A DNA stretch of 64,000 nt, taken from assembly GCF_048751585.1 (NCBI RefSeq), contig NZ_JAZHOB010000012.1, forward strand, positions 76,432-140,431. Direction: 5' to 3'. Shown here piece after piece: positions 41,991 through 49,913 of the stretch. Each line of letters begins with the position of its first letter. Position 1 is the first letter of the stretch. This stretch comes from G025836975 sp048751585. Its GTDB lineage: Bacteria > Pseudomonadota > Gammaproteobacteria > Burkholderiales > Burkholderiaceae_B. The position numbers and the translations under genes are program-made. The notes beneath the pieces were generated by a model that did no database searches, had not been told where the DNA came from, and saw only the letters and a program-made list of their open reading frames with translations.

Positions 41991-42432
41991 GCCGTTCCTG
42001 GCCTGCGACATCGCAGCGCTCAATGGTCCGAGCAACGCTCCCGAGTACCGCCGTTTCGACGTGCGGGTGTCCGGCAGCGAAGCTCAGCATCTGGTCCGCC
42101 GTTGCGAAGAGGCCGTCAAGGCCGAACGCAAGGTGCTGATCGGCTTCCGCCTCGGCGACCTGTGGACCGACATCTTCACCTACTCCAAGGGGAAGAATGC
42201 CGGCCAGCAGGGCGTCAGCCTGAAGGCCCGCCTGCTCTTTGTGAACTGGATCAAGATTGATGGCGAGATGGTCTACAAGGCCGAGCCCAAGACGACCGAT
42301 GACGCGGCGAGCGAGGATGCACCAGCACCCTCCAGCGCGTCGGCAGCCCAGGACGCGCCCGCATCCGAAGCCGCCGCCAATGACGACGCCGATGCACCCG
42401 CTGACGCGCCGGCCCTGGCCGAGTCGTTCTGA
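41896..42432 (+). CDS. STY4534-type ICE replication protein, single DUF3577 domain (copy 2)
   Basis: This 178-residue protein has one DUF3577 domain (about residues 8-125): FFDLHITGLGYLNRIREV, GEPFLACDIAALNGP, YRRFDVRVSG and LKARLLFVNWIKIDGE. The C-terminal 50 residues are Ala/Asp/Pro-rich and end ALAESF, similar in character to the tail of copy 1 and to SSB tails. Single-strand DNA binding is inferred. The start follows TGGAGATTCACC, the same as in copy 1. Confidence 0.82.
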   Translation: MTTSSEKSFFDLHITGLGYLNRIREVKPKKGEPFLACDIAALNGPSNAPEYRRFDVRVSGSEAQHLVRRCEEAVKAERKVLIGFRLGDLWTDIFTYSKGKNAGQQGVSLKARLLFVNWIKIDGEMVYKAEPKTTDDAASEDAPAPSSASAAQDAPASEAAANDDADAPADAPALAESF

Positions 42433-42437
42433 TCTGC

Positions 42438-42466
42438 AAGGCCCCATGCGCATGCACCGGGGCCTT
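42438..42466 (+). terminator. Hairpin between DUF3577 and DUF3275 (copy 2)
   Basis: AAGGCCCC and GGGGCCTT form an 8-bp stem followed by GTTTTCTTCC. It lies just after the DUF3577 stop, like the copy 1 hairpin at 6974-7002. Confidence 0.7.
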
Positions 42467-42548
42467 GTTTTCTTCCCCTTCGATCGAGCACCGCTTGCGC
42501 TTCGGCGCCGGCGGCACGCGATCGCTCATTCGTCGAAAGGAGCTATCC

Positions 42549-43163
42549 ATGATCAATGTTCCAGGCCAACTGGCCATCAAGACCATCCACGGTCGCAACG
42601 GCGACTTCAACGTCGGCCGTCTGGCGACTTCCATCGGCGAGTTCGTCATCAAGAATGCCGAACTCGACCAGTACGCCGAAGGCAAGTACGACGGCGACTT
42701 CATCATCACCGAGATCCGGCCCTCCACCTACAACACCAGTGGGCGGATGGTGATCGAGATTCGCGCCCACCTGGGCGGTATGACCTTGTCCAGCATCGAT
42801 CCCCTGAGCCGTGACGAAGCCCGCCGGCTGAGTCCGCAGGAAGTCGATCCGATCGACGAAGAGGCGCAGGCACCTGTGCCTGTCGCAGCCCCGGCACCTG
42901 CCAAGGCGAAGGGTCGCAAGACCCGCGATCCGCTGGTCGATACCACGCCGTTCGGCACGGAGAAAGCAGCCAAGCCGTCTCTCGAAGCCTCGGCCGAGGA
43001 AGACGACACCGCACTGTTCGGCGCGCTTTGGCCGCTGGGCGACAGCGTCAAGCTCGATCCGACCGTGGATCGTCGTGTCCTGCGTCAGCAGCGCGACCGC
43101 CTCGGGGTGCTGGGTTATTCGTTCGCCCCGTTGTCTCAGGACTGGCACCTCGCCACCGCCTGA
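42549..43163 (+). CDS. DUF3275 family ICE protein (copy 2)
   Basis: This 204-residue DUF3275 protein has TIHGRNGDFNVGRL near 15, YAEGKYDGDFI near 45, IEIRAHLGGMTLSSIDPLS near 70, a variable linker, and DDTALFGALWPLGDSVKL near 160. The ATG at 42549 follows AAAGGAG. Function unknown; it is always near DUF3577 in these ICEs. Confidence 0.8.
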   Translation: MINVPGQLAIKTIHGRNGDFNVGRLATSIGEFVIKNAELDQYAEGKYDGDFIITEIRPSTYNTSGRMVIEIRAHLGGMTLSSIDPLSRDEARRLSPQEVDPIDEEAQAPVPVAAPAPAKAKGRKTRDPLVDTTPFGTEKAAKPSLEASAEEDDTALFGALWPLGDSVKLDPTVDRRVLRQQRDRLGVLGYSFAPLSQDWHLATA

Positions 43164-43196
43164 TCCATCGGCCGCGCAAGCGGTCAGTCACCACCC

Positions 43197-43230
43197 GCCG
43201 GGGTTCTTCCCCGATGGGGAGGACTCCGGC
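43197..43230 (+). promoter_or_regulatory. Leader hairpin upstream of DUF6927 gene (copy 2)
   Basis: GCCGGGG pairs with CTCCGGC (7 bp), one bulged T follows, then TCTTCCCC pairs with GGGGAGGA around a GAT loop. Five T residues and AAGGAG follow. It is preceded by CCACCC. Confidence 0.7.
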
Positions 43231-43252
43231 TTTTTCTTCAAGGAGAACTCTC

Positions 43253-43651
43253 ATGGGCTGGTATTTCTCAAGGCAATCCCGCCATCAGCTGATCCAGGAG
43301 CTGATCGAACCCCGCGACAACGAGCAGCTTCGCGCGGAGACCGTCGCACACACCTTGCGCGGCAACGTGCTGTGGTCCGTCGTGCGCATCACCGCCAAGC
43401 AGGAAGGCATCAAGCCGGGCCTCGGGGTTGGCGACTCCTATCACTACATCCGCTGCGACCTGCTGGAAGGCTCCGGCAATGAATGGGGCTACAAGCCGAT
43501 GGATGAGTCGATGCACCCGTACTACTACTCGTGCCCGCTCAGCTATCTGGCGATGGCGCCCGAGCAGTCCCCCCAGTGGCGCGAAGGCGTGCGCGCCTAC
43601 CACGCGCGTCGTCGCACGCCGACCCTACCGGCTACGCCGGTGTCGGCCTGA
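43253..43651 (+). CDS. DUF6927 family protein
   Basis: This 132-residue protein matches the DUF6927 pattern: MGWYFS at the start, LRGNVLWSVVR near 35, IRCDLLEG, WGYKPMDESMHPYYYSCPLSYL near 80-105. Such proteins occur on plasmids and ICEs; the function is unknown. The ATG at 43253 follows AAGGAG. Copy 1 has an unrelated 113-aa gene under a matching leader. Confidence 0.78.
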   Translation: MGWYFSRQSRHQLIQELIEPRDNEQLRAETVAHTLRGNVLWSVVRITAKQEGIKPGLGVGDSYHYIRCDLLEGSGNEWGYKPMDESMHPYYYSCPLSYLAMAPEQSPQWREGVRAYHARRRTPTLPATPVSA

Positions 43652-43667
43652 TCCCAGGAGGCTCACG

Positions 43668-43928
43668 ATGGACTCCATCCTCGCGTCTCTTCCGGCATCG
43701 CTGCTGTCTTTCGTCGAAGACCAGTTGTCCAACAACGACGTCTCGCCCGACGAGGAACTGCTCGACCACTTCATCGCCAACGGCCTCACCGATGAGCAGG
43801 CACGGCAGGCGTTGACCTACCGCGACAACTACTCGGCCAACATCTACCTGGAAGGCTTCACGCCGATCCGCAAGGCAGACGAGGCGCTTCGTTTCAATCC
43901 GGCCACCCGGCAGTTCAAGCCGGACTGA
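43668..43928 (+). CDS. Small ICE protein, 86 aa
   Basis: This 86-residue acidic protein has an N-terminal helical region (SFVEDQLSNNDVSPDEELLD) that resembles a UBA-like three-helix fold (GLTDEQARQAL), and a C-terminal FNPATRQFKPD. The function is unknown. AGGAGG precedes the ATG, 16 bases after the DUF6927 stop, so the two are probably coupled. Confidence 0.7.
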   Translation: MDSILASLPASLLSFVEDQLSNNDVSPDEELLDHFIANGLTDEQARQALTYRDNYSANIYLEGFTPIRKADEALRFNPATRQFKPD

Positions 43929-43949
43929 GCCATTCCTTTTCCACCCCAC

Positions 43950-43984
43950 GGGGCAGTACTTGCCCCAGCGGGCAGTGCTGTCCC
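43950..43984 (+). promoter_or_regulatory. Leader hairpin (copy 2, 216-aa gene)
   Basis: GGGGCAG pairs with CTGTCCC and TGCCC with GGGCA, preceded by CCACCCCAC and followed by a pyrimidine tract and GAGG. The copy 1 leader at 5233-5267 has the same plan. Confidence 0.6.
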
Positions 43985-44010
43985 TTTCCTTTATCCAAGA
44001 GGACATCACC

Positions 44011-44661
44011 ATGCCTGCACACTCCGATCCCAAGCCGCTCTACCGCATCGACGAATGCCCCGACCTGATGGCCGATGGCTGCGTCGGCGACGAACAGGGC
44101 AATCTCGTGTTCCTTTCCATCTGGGCGCGCGACACAGCCATCCAGGAGTTCCTGGCACGTCTGACCCTCGGGCGCGACGAACAGGGGCTGGACCAGTTCC
44201 ACGTCATCACCGAACAGGGCGGATCGATCCCGGTCTTCGTCGGCAACGTCGAGAACCTGGAGAAACGCTCCACGCGCGTCTTCCGGCGCACGCTGTTCGG
44301 TTCCATGGTCAACCTGTGGTTGTTCGACCGCCGCTGCGTGAAGCCCGACAAGGCCAACGCCGGCGCGCTGGCCCTGCTGCCCAGGGATTCATCGCATCGC
44401 ACCGATCGGCTGTGGACGCTGGTGCAGGACACCTGCCCACTGCCGTTGCTCGATCACTGGCGCGACACCGTGCTGGAACTGCTGCAAGCCCGCGCGATGC
44501 TGAGCCGCCTGCCATCCGCCATCGGCGCGTTGGAAGGTCATCGGCTGGCGATCGACGTCCCGGCGCTGACCACCGCGCTGGGTGACCTGATTCGCAACGG
44601 CACCCTCGGGGCGTCGCGGTACGAGCTGGCTTCCGGCGCACCGCTTCGGCGCGTGGCCTGA
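44011..44661 (+). CDS. Conserved ICE protein of unknown function (copy 2)
   Basis: This 216-residue homologue of 4555-5214 shares LYRIDECPDLMADGCV, WARDTAIQEFL, DQFHVITEQGGSIPV and RRTLFGSMVNLWLFDRR. A C-terminal helical part (residues 140-200) is less conserved. No catalytic residues stand out. The start follows GAGGACATCACC. Confidence 0.75.
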   Translation: MPAHSDPKPLYRIDECPDLMADGCVGDEQGNLVFLSIWARDTAIQEFLARLTLGRDEQGLDQFHVITEQGGSIPVFVGNVENLEKRSTRVFRRTLFGSMVNLWLFDRRCVKPDKANAGALALLPRDSSHRTDRLWTLVQDTCPLPLLDHWRDTVLELLQARAMLSRLPSAIGALEGHRLAIDVPALTTALGDLIRNGTLGASRYELASGAPLRRVA

Positions 44662-44674
44662 GTCATCTCCATGT

Positions 44675-44701
44675 ACGGGCATGCGCGGCGCGCGTGCCCG
44701 T
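44675..44701 (+). promoter_or_regulatory. Leader hairpin upstream of DUF6094 gene (copy 2)
   Basis: ACGGGCATGCGCG pairs with the GCGCG and TGCCCGT segments in a stem of about 12 bp, followed by CTTCCTTC and later CAGGAGG. Copy 1 has a GC hairpin with T7 here. Confidence 0.6.
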
Positions 44702-44735
44702 CTTCCTTCATCCCACTTCCTTTCAGGAGGTTCTT

Positions 44736-45845
44736 ATGGCTCTCATGTTCCCGCGCCTTGCGCGCAACTTCATCAAAAACGGCTATTTCCCGACCGATGA
44801 GCCCACATTGGAACGGGCGTTGTCCGCACTGGCGCCAGCCTCTGGCCCGCTCTCCATCCTCGATCCCTGCGCCGGCGAAGGCGTGGCGATTGCCGAAGCT
44901 GCGCACGCCCTCGGGCGCGAGCAGGTTTCGGCTTATGCCGTCGAGTACGACGCCGAGCGTGCCCGCCACGCCCGGCAACTGGTCGATCGTTGCCTCCACG
45001 GCGACCTGATGGACTCGCTGATCAGCCGGCAGAGCTTCGGCCTGTTGTGGCTGAACCCGCCGTATGGCGACCTCTCCAAGGACGTCAACGGCAACATCGG
45101 CTATCAGGGCCAAGGTCGTGCCAGGCTGGAGAAGTTGTTCTATCAGCGCAGCCTGCCGCTGCTGCAATACGGCGGTGTGCTGATCTTCATCGTGCCGTCC
45201 TACGTGCTCGATCCGGAGCTGGTCGGATGGCTGACGCGCCATTTCGCAGACCTGCGGATCTACCGTGCGGTAGAGGCGCAGTTCAAGCAGGTGGTGATCT
45301 TCGGTCGGCGGGCTCGCCAGCGCGACCAGGCGTCGGACTCGGCCAAAGCCGTGCGCGGGCTGCTGTTGCAGATCGGGCAAGGCGATGCTGAGGCCGAGGA
45401 ACTGCCAGTGGAATGGCCGTTCCTGCAGTACACCGTCCCAGTGTCTCCCGCGGAGCCGGAGCACTTCTATCGCGTGACGATGGAGCCTGAGCAGTTCGCC
45501 GATGAAGTCGGCCGACTGCAGGGGCTATGGCCGTCGCTCGACACCCACCTGGGGGCCGCGCAGCAGTCGCTGCGTCCACCGGCGCGGGCCTTGTCCCACT
45601 GGCATCTCGCTCTGGCCTTGGCCGCGGGCGCGATCTCGGGCGTCGTGACCTCGAAGAGCGGCAGAACGCTCGTCGTGAAAGGTGATACCCATAAGGAGAA
45701 GACTCTCCAGACGGAATACACCGAACGCGACGACGGCTCCGTGGCCGAGACACGCATCCTCACCGACAAGTTCGTGCCGGTCATCCGTGCCTGGGACATG
45801 ACACCGGGCTCCGCCACGCGGGGCGAGGTGCTAATCATCCGCTGA
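44736..45845 (+). CDS. DUF6094 family, N6-type DNA methyltransferase fold (copy 2)
   Basis: This 369-residue protein is the same length as copy 1. DPCAGEG is at 43-48 and NPPYGD at 107-112, as expected for an N-methyltransferase of the class that modifies adenine or cytosine N4. The C-terminal part includes ALSHWHLALALAAGAISGVV, shared with copy 1. The start follows CAGGAGG. The target is unknown. Confidence 0.8.
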   Translation: MALMFPRLARNFIKNGYFPTDEPTLERALSALAPASGPLSILDPCAGEGVAIAEAAHALGREQVSAYAVEYDAERARHARQLVDRCLHGDLMDSLISRQSFGLLWLNPPYGDLSKDVNGNIGYQGQGRARLEKLFYQRSLPLLQYGGVLIFIVPSYVLDPELVGWLTRHFADLRIYRAVEAQFKQVVIFGRRARQRDQASDSAKAVRGLLLQIGQGDAEAEELPVEWPFLQYTVPVSPAEPEHFYRVTMEPEQFADEVGRLQGLWPSLDTHLGAAQQSLRPPARALSHWHLALALAAGAISGVVTSKSGRTLVVKGDTHKEKTLQTEYTERDDGSVAETRILTDKFVPVIRAWDMTPGSATRGEVLIIR

Positions 45846-45894
45846 TCGTTGTTCCCTGACGGCAAGCTGCCAGCGCTTCGCCGCCTTCTTTGTC

Positions 45895-45927
45895 CACCCA
45901 CCGGGGTCATGTCGCCCCGATGGGGTG
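45895..45927 (+). promoter_or_regulatory. Leader hairpin (copy 2, 100-aa gene)
   Basis: CACCCA pairs with the TGGGGTG segment and CGGGG with CCCCG. A TCTTTTTCTTTC tract and AAGGAG follow. The 5' part is identical to the copy 1 leader at 3250-3295. Confidence 0.65.
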
Positions 45928-45963
45928 CCGTGGCCTCTTTTTCTTTCTGAAGGAGAAATCACC

Positions 45964-46266
45964 ATGGCACTCGCTGTTCTCAATCTCGTCTCGCAACCAC
46001 GGTTCCCATCCGGACAAGTGGTCATGACCGCCGGCATCAACGATCTGGTCCAGCAGGGTCAGTTCAATCCGGTGCCTTATCTGCGCCGCCACCTGCGTTG
46101 CGACTGGGGCGATCTCGATGACTGCGACCGGCGTTCCAACGACGCTGCATTGAAGTCCGGAGACCGCTTGTTCTCGTCCTACCAGGTCACGCCGACCTTG
46201 AAGCTCTGGATCATCACCGAGTGGGACCGCAGCGTCACCACGCTGCTGCTGCCATCCGAGTACTGA
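45964..46266 (+). CDS. Small conserved ICE protein (copy 2)
   Basis: This 100-residue homologue of 2915-3226 shares MTAGINDLVQQGQFNP-type, YLRRHL, DWGDL, RLFSSYQV and the C-terminus WDRSVTTLLLPSEY. It is soluble and of unknown function. AAGGAG precedes the ATG. Confidence 0.75.
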   Translation: MALAVLNLVSQPRFPSGQVVMTAGINDLVQQGQFNPVPYLRRHLRCDWGDLDDCDRRSNDAALKSGDRLFSSYQVTPTLKLWIITEWDRSVTTLLLPSEY

Positions 46267-46307
46267 TCGTCCTCTGACGGCTCGGCCGTCTTTCTCTTCC
46301 CACCCCT

Positions 46308-46346
46308 GGGGCATGCCATCGCCCCGCAGGGGGCGGTGCATGCCCC
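46308..46346 (+). promoter_or_regulatory. Leader hairpin upstream of helicase (copy 2)
   Basis: GGGGCATG (46308-46315) pairs with CATGCCCC (46339-46346); C46316 is bulged; CATCGCCCC (46317-46325) pairs with GGGGCGGTG (46330-46338) around GCAG. ATTTT follows, then GGAG and the ATG at 46367. This is a terminator-like hairpin placed between the upstream gene and the ribosome binding site. Confidence 0.75.
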
Positions 46347-46366
46347 ATTTTCATTGGAGCATCACC

Positions 46367-48652
46367 ATGTCACTTGATCTCGAAACTGTTCCCGCGGCTG
46401 TTTCCGATGCCTCGCCCGTGCAGGGCGACCTGCTCGAAGCCGCATCTTCTCCGCTCGCCATCAGCCTGACCGACTTCGTGTCGGAGTTCGGCGACGAGCT
46501 GCTCGACTCGCTCAACCGTGCCAATCCCCCGGTCTACACCGGCCAGGTGCGGGTACATCGGCAACTCATCCTCGCAGCCCTCAAGCGCAAGCTGTTCCAG
46601 GCGCAAGCCGATGTGGTCCATGCCGTCACCGAGCTGCTGGTCGATAGCGGTGAACGCGCCGCGATCGTCAATGGCGAGATGGGATGCGGCAAGACGACGG
46701 TGGGTATTGCCACCGCCGCCGTGCTCAACGCCGAAGGCTACCGCCGAACCTTGGTTCTTTCTCCGCCGCATCTGGTCTACAAGTGGCGGCGGGAAATCCA
46801 GGAGACGGTGGCCGGCGCCAAGGTCTGGGTGCTCAACGGCCCGGACACGCTGGTCAAGCTGCTGAAGCTGCGCGAGCAGTTGGGTGTACCGGCGCAGGGT
46901 CAGGAGTTCTTCGTCCTGGGCCGCGTGCGGATGCGGATGGGGTTCCACTGGAAGCCCGTCTTCACCCGGCGGCGCACGCCCCACGGCGACGTGGCGGCGT
47001 GCCCGGACTGCGGCCACATCATCACCGACCTCGACGGCGAGCCCATCAACCCGGTCGAACTCGAAGCCGAAGAGAGCCGCCGCAAGTGCAGCCATTGCGC
47101 CGCACCGCTGTGGACGCTGATCCGTCCCAGGGGCTTGTCCGCCAGTGACCAGTCCTCGACCGTGCTCAAGGCGCTGAAGCGTATTCCCACGATTGGCGAA
47201 GTCACCGCGCAGAAGCTGATGCAGAAGTTCGGTGACGCCTTTCTCGCGTCGATGCTCGGGGACAACATCCACGAGTTCATCAACCTGATGGATGGCAACG
47301 GCGAGCTGGTCTTCTCGGACCGGCAAGCCCATCGCATGGAACGTGCGATGGCCAACATGGAGTTCGGCTTCGGCGAGGGCGGCTACCAGCCGTCCGAGTT
47401 CATCAAGAGGCAGCTTCCCCAAGGCGCGTTCGACCTGCTCATCGCCGACGAGGCGCACGAGTACAAGAACGGCGGCTCCGCACAGGGCCAGGCCATGGGG
47501 GTGTTGGCGGCCAAGGCGCGCAAGACGCTGCTGCTCACCGGCACGCTGATGGGCGGCTACGGCGACGACCTGTTCCACCTGCTGTTCCGCGCCCTGCCTG
47601 GGCGGATGATCGAAGACGGCTACCGGCCGACCAAGCAAGGTTCCATGACGTCGGCCGCGATGGCGTTCATGCGCGATCACGGCGTGCTCAAGGACATCTA
47701 CTCCGAGAGCACGGGCACGGCGCACAAGACCGCCAAGGGCACCAAAGTATCGGTGCGCACGGTCAAGGCGCCGGGCTTCGGTCCGAAGGGCGTGCTGCGT
47801 TGCGTTCTGCCGTTCACCGTCTTCCTCAAGTTGAAGGACATCGGCGGCAACGTGCTGCCGCCCTACGACGAGGAGTTCCGTGAGGTCACGATGGACACGG
47901 CGCAATCCGCGGCCTATCGCGATCTGGCGGGACGGCTGACCGCGGAGCTGAAGCAGGCCCTGGCGAAGCGCGACACGACGCTGCTGGGTGTGGTCCTCAA
48001 CGTGCTGCTGGCCTGGCCGGATTGCTGCTTCCGGTCGGAGACGGTGGTGCATCCACGCACGCGCAACACCCTGGCCTTCGTCCCGGCTCAGTTCAACGAG
48101 CTGGAGGTGATGCCCAAGGAGCGCGAGCTGATTGATATCTGCAAGCAGGAGAAAGCAGAAGGTCGCAAGACCCTGGTCTATACGGTCTACACCGGCACGC
48201 GCGACACCACGTCGCGCCTGAAGGTGCTGCTGGAGCAGGAAGGCTTCAAGGTGGCGGTACTGCGCGCGAGCGTGGATGCCTCCCGCCGGGAAGACTGGAT
48301 CGCCGAGCAGCTGGACCGCGGTATCGACGTGCTCGTCACCAATCCAGAGCTGGTGAAAACCGGCCTGGACCTGTTGGAGTTCCCGACGATCGTGTTCATG
48401 CAGTCGGGCTACAACGTGTATTCGCTGCAGCAGGCCGCACGCCGTTCATGGCGTATCGGTCAGAAGCAGTCGGTCAAGGTGATCTACCTCGGCTACGCCA
48501 ACTCCTCGCAGATGACCTGCCTGGGGCTGATGGCCAAGAAGATCATGGTGTCGCAATCCACCTCCGGCGACGTGCCCGAATCAGGGCTCGATGTCCTGAA
48601 CCAGGATGGCGACTCGGTGGAGGTGGCGTTGGCGCGGCAGTTGGTGCATTGA
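46367..48652 (+). CDS. SNF2-like DEAD/DEAH helicase of ICE core (copy 2)
   Basis: This 761-residue helicase has Walker A (GEMGCGKT) near residue 100, a zinc ribbon (CPDCG...CSHC) near 220-260, DEAH (IADEAHEYK) near 370 and a C-terminal helicase half ending SWRIGQKQSVKV. The start at 46367 has GGAGCATCACC upstream and matches copy 1 in length apart from three residues. It ends the conserved train and is followed by a terminator. Confidence 0.88.
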   Translation: MSLDLETVPAAVSDASPVQGDLLEAASSPLAISLTDFVSEFGDELLDSLNRANPPVYTGQVRVHRQLILAALKRKLFQAQADVVHAVTELLVDSGERAAIVNGEMGCGKTTVGIATAAVLNAEGYRRTLVLSPPHLVYKWRREIQETVAGAKVWVLNGPDTLVKLLKLREQLGVPAQGQEFFVLGRVRMRMGFHWKPVFTRRRTPHGDVAACPDCGHIITDLDGEPINPVELEAEESRRKCSHCAAPLWTLIRPRGLSASDQSSTVLKALKRIPTIGEVTAQKLMQKFGDAFLASMLGDNIHEFINLMDGNGELVFSDRQAHRMERAMANMEFGFGEGGYQPSEFIKRQLPQGAFDLLIADEAHEYKNGGSAQGQAMGVLAAKARKTLLLTGTLMGGYGDDLFHLLFRALPGRMIEDGYRPTKQGSMTSAAMAFMRDHGVLKDIYSESTGTAHKTAKGTKVSVRTVKAPGFGPKGVLRCVLPFTVFLKLKDIGGNVLPPYDEEFREVTMDTAQSAAYRDLAGRLTAELKQALAKRDTTLLGVVLNVLLAWPDCCFRSETVVHPRTRNTLAFVPAQFNELEVMPKERELIDICKQEKAEGRKTLVYTVYTGTRDTTSRLKVLLEQEGFKVAVLRASVDASRREDWIAEQLDRGIDVLVTNPELVKTGLDLLEFPTIVFMQSGYNVYSLQQAARRSWRIGQKQSVKVIYLGYANSSQMTCLGLMAKKIMVSQSTSGDVPESGLDVLNQDGDSVEVALARQLVH

Positions 48653-48670
48653 GATTGTTTCCCTCTTGAT

Positions 48671-48688
48671 CGGCCCCTTCGGGGGCCG
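48671..48688 (+). terminator. Terminator after copy 2 helicase
   Basis: CGGCCCC and GGGGCCG pair around a short TTCG-type loop 18 bases after the stop, followed by AATTCTTGTCTT. Confidence 0.7.
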
Positions 48689-48759
48689 AATTCTTGTCTT
48701 CGGTCGTTGCCGCAGTCGCTATTTCAGGGGAGCGTTTCAGAAAACAAAAAAGCGCGGCC

Positions 48760-48868
48760 GTAGTAGTGCCGGTCAATGCCAGCATCGGCCATCACCAGCT
48801 TCTCCCAGCGTTCCTTGATAAGGCTGGTCGGCGCATCGGCGGGCACCATGCGATTTGGGATCAGATCC
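48760..48868 (-). pseudogene. Tn3-family transposase remnant
   Basis: The minus strand reads IPNRMVPADAPTSLI then KERWEKLVMADAGIDRHYY, typical of the middle of Tn3-family TnpA proteins. Both ends are missing. It marks an old transposon boundary between the ICE helicase and the chromate cassette. Confidence 0.65.
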
Positions 48869-48968
48869 GACGGACTCGCTACGCAACTTCGTAGATTTCG
48901 TTTGATCTATAACATGCAGTAAGATATATAACTCATTACCCACCCCTTGGCGATAAAGGAGTCCGTGC

Positions 48969-49913
48969 TTGAGCTTTCTCGCGCTGTTCATCAGCCTGCC
49001 CACCAAGGCATCGACCGGCCGCATGCGCGTCTGGCGCTCCGTCAAGGCGCTGGGCTGCGCGACGCTGCGCGATGGGGTCTATCTGCTGCCCGACTCGGCC
49101 GATAGCGCTACGGCGCTGGACGAAGTGGCGGCGCAGTCGGTCGAGGCCGGGGGCAGCGGCGAGGTCTATCGACTGTCGGGGTGTGACGAAGCTCAGGAAG
49201 CCGCGCTGCGCGCCCTGTTCGACCGGGGCGAGGAGTACGCGGGCATCGTCGAGGAGATCAAAGGGCTCGGACGGAGCCTGGCATCCCTGGACGGCGCAGC
49301 CGCCGCGCGTAAGCTCCAGCCGCTCGTGCGCCGCTTCGAGCAGGTGGCGCGCATCGACTTCTTCCCCGGCGAGGCGCAGCGGCAGACCTTGAGCCTGCTC
49401 GACGACCTGCGCGACGCGCTCACCCGCCGGCTTTCTCCCGACGAGCCGACCCCTCGGCAGGCTGACATTCCGCGACTGGAGCGGGCCGACTATCGGGGCC
49501 GTGTCTGGGCCACGCGGGCCCGTCCGTGGGTCGACCGGCTCGCCTCGGCCTGGCTGATCCGCCGGTTTATCGACCCGAAGGCCCGCATCGTCTGGCTGAC
49601 GAGTCCCGCCGACTGCAAAGCCGATTGGCTCGGCTTCGATTTCGACGGTGCGACGTTCAGCCACGTCGGTACCAAGGTCACCTTCGAGACGCTGCTGGCG
49701 AGTTTTGGCCTGGAGGACGACCGGGCGCTGACGCGCCTGGGCGAAGTGGTGCATTGCCTGGACGTGGGCGGACTGCCGGTACCGGAAGCGCCGGGCATCG
49801 AACAGCTGCTCGCGGGCCTGAGGGCATCCGAATCCGACGACGACGCGCTGCTTGTTCGCGCGTGCGAAGTTTTTGATTGGCTGTTGAAGAGTTACGAGGA
49901 AAAAATAACGTGA
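48969..49913 (+). CDS. chrB: ChrB, chromate-responsive regulator
   Basis: This 314-residue protein has the ChrB N-terminal part (FLALFISLPTKASTGRMRVWR, GCATLRDGVYLLP) and the C-terminal chromate-resistance domain (WATRARPWVDRLASAWLIRRF, DFDGATFSHVG). ChrB senses chromate and controls the chr operon. The start is a TTG at 48969 with AGGAG seven bases upstream. A promoter-like AT-rich region (TATAACATGCAGTAAGATATATAAC) lies just upstream. It overlaps chrA by GTGA. Confidence 0.9.
   Translation: MSFLALFISLPTKASTGRMRVWRSVKALGCATLRDGVYLLPDSADSATALDEVAAQSVEAGGSGEVYRLSGCDEAQEAALRALFDRGEEYAGIVEEIKGLGRSLASLDGAAAARKLQPLVRRFEQVARIDFFPGEAQRQTLSLLDDLRDALTRRLSPDEPTPRQADIPRLERADYRGRVWATRARPWVDRLASAWLIRRFIDPKARIVWLTSPADCKADWLGFDFDGATFSHVGTKVTFETLLASFGLEDDRALTRLGEVVHCLDVGGLPVPEAPGIEQLLAGLRASESDDDALLVRACEVFDWLLKSYEEKIT

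Noticed and set aside
46370..48052. 560-codon open frame antisense to the copy 2 helicase
   Set aside because: It mirrors the high-GC codon pattern of the helicase gene, has no ribosome binding site and no recognisable domain; the sense frame has full helicase motifs.
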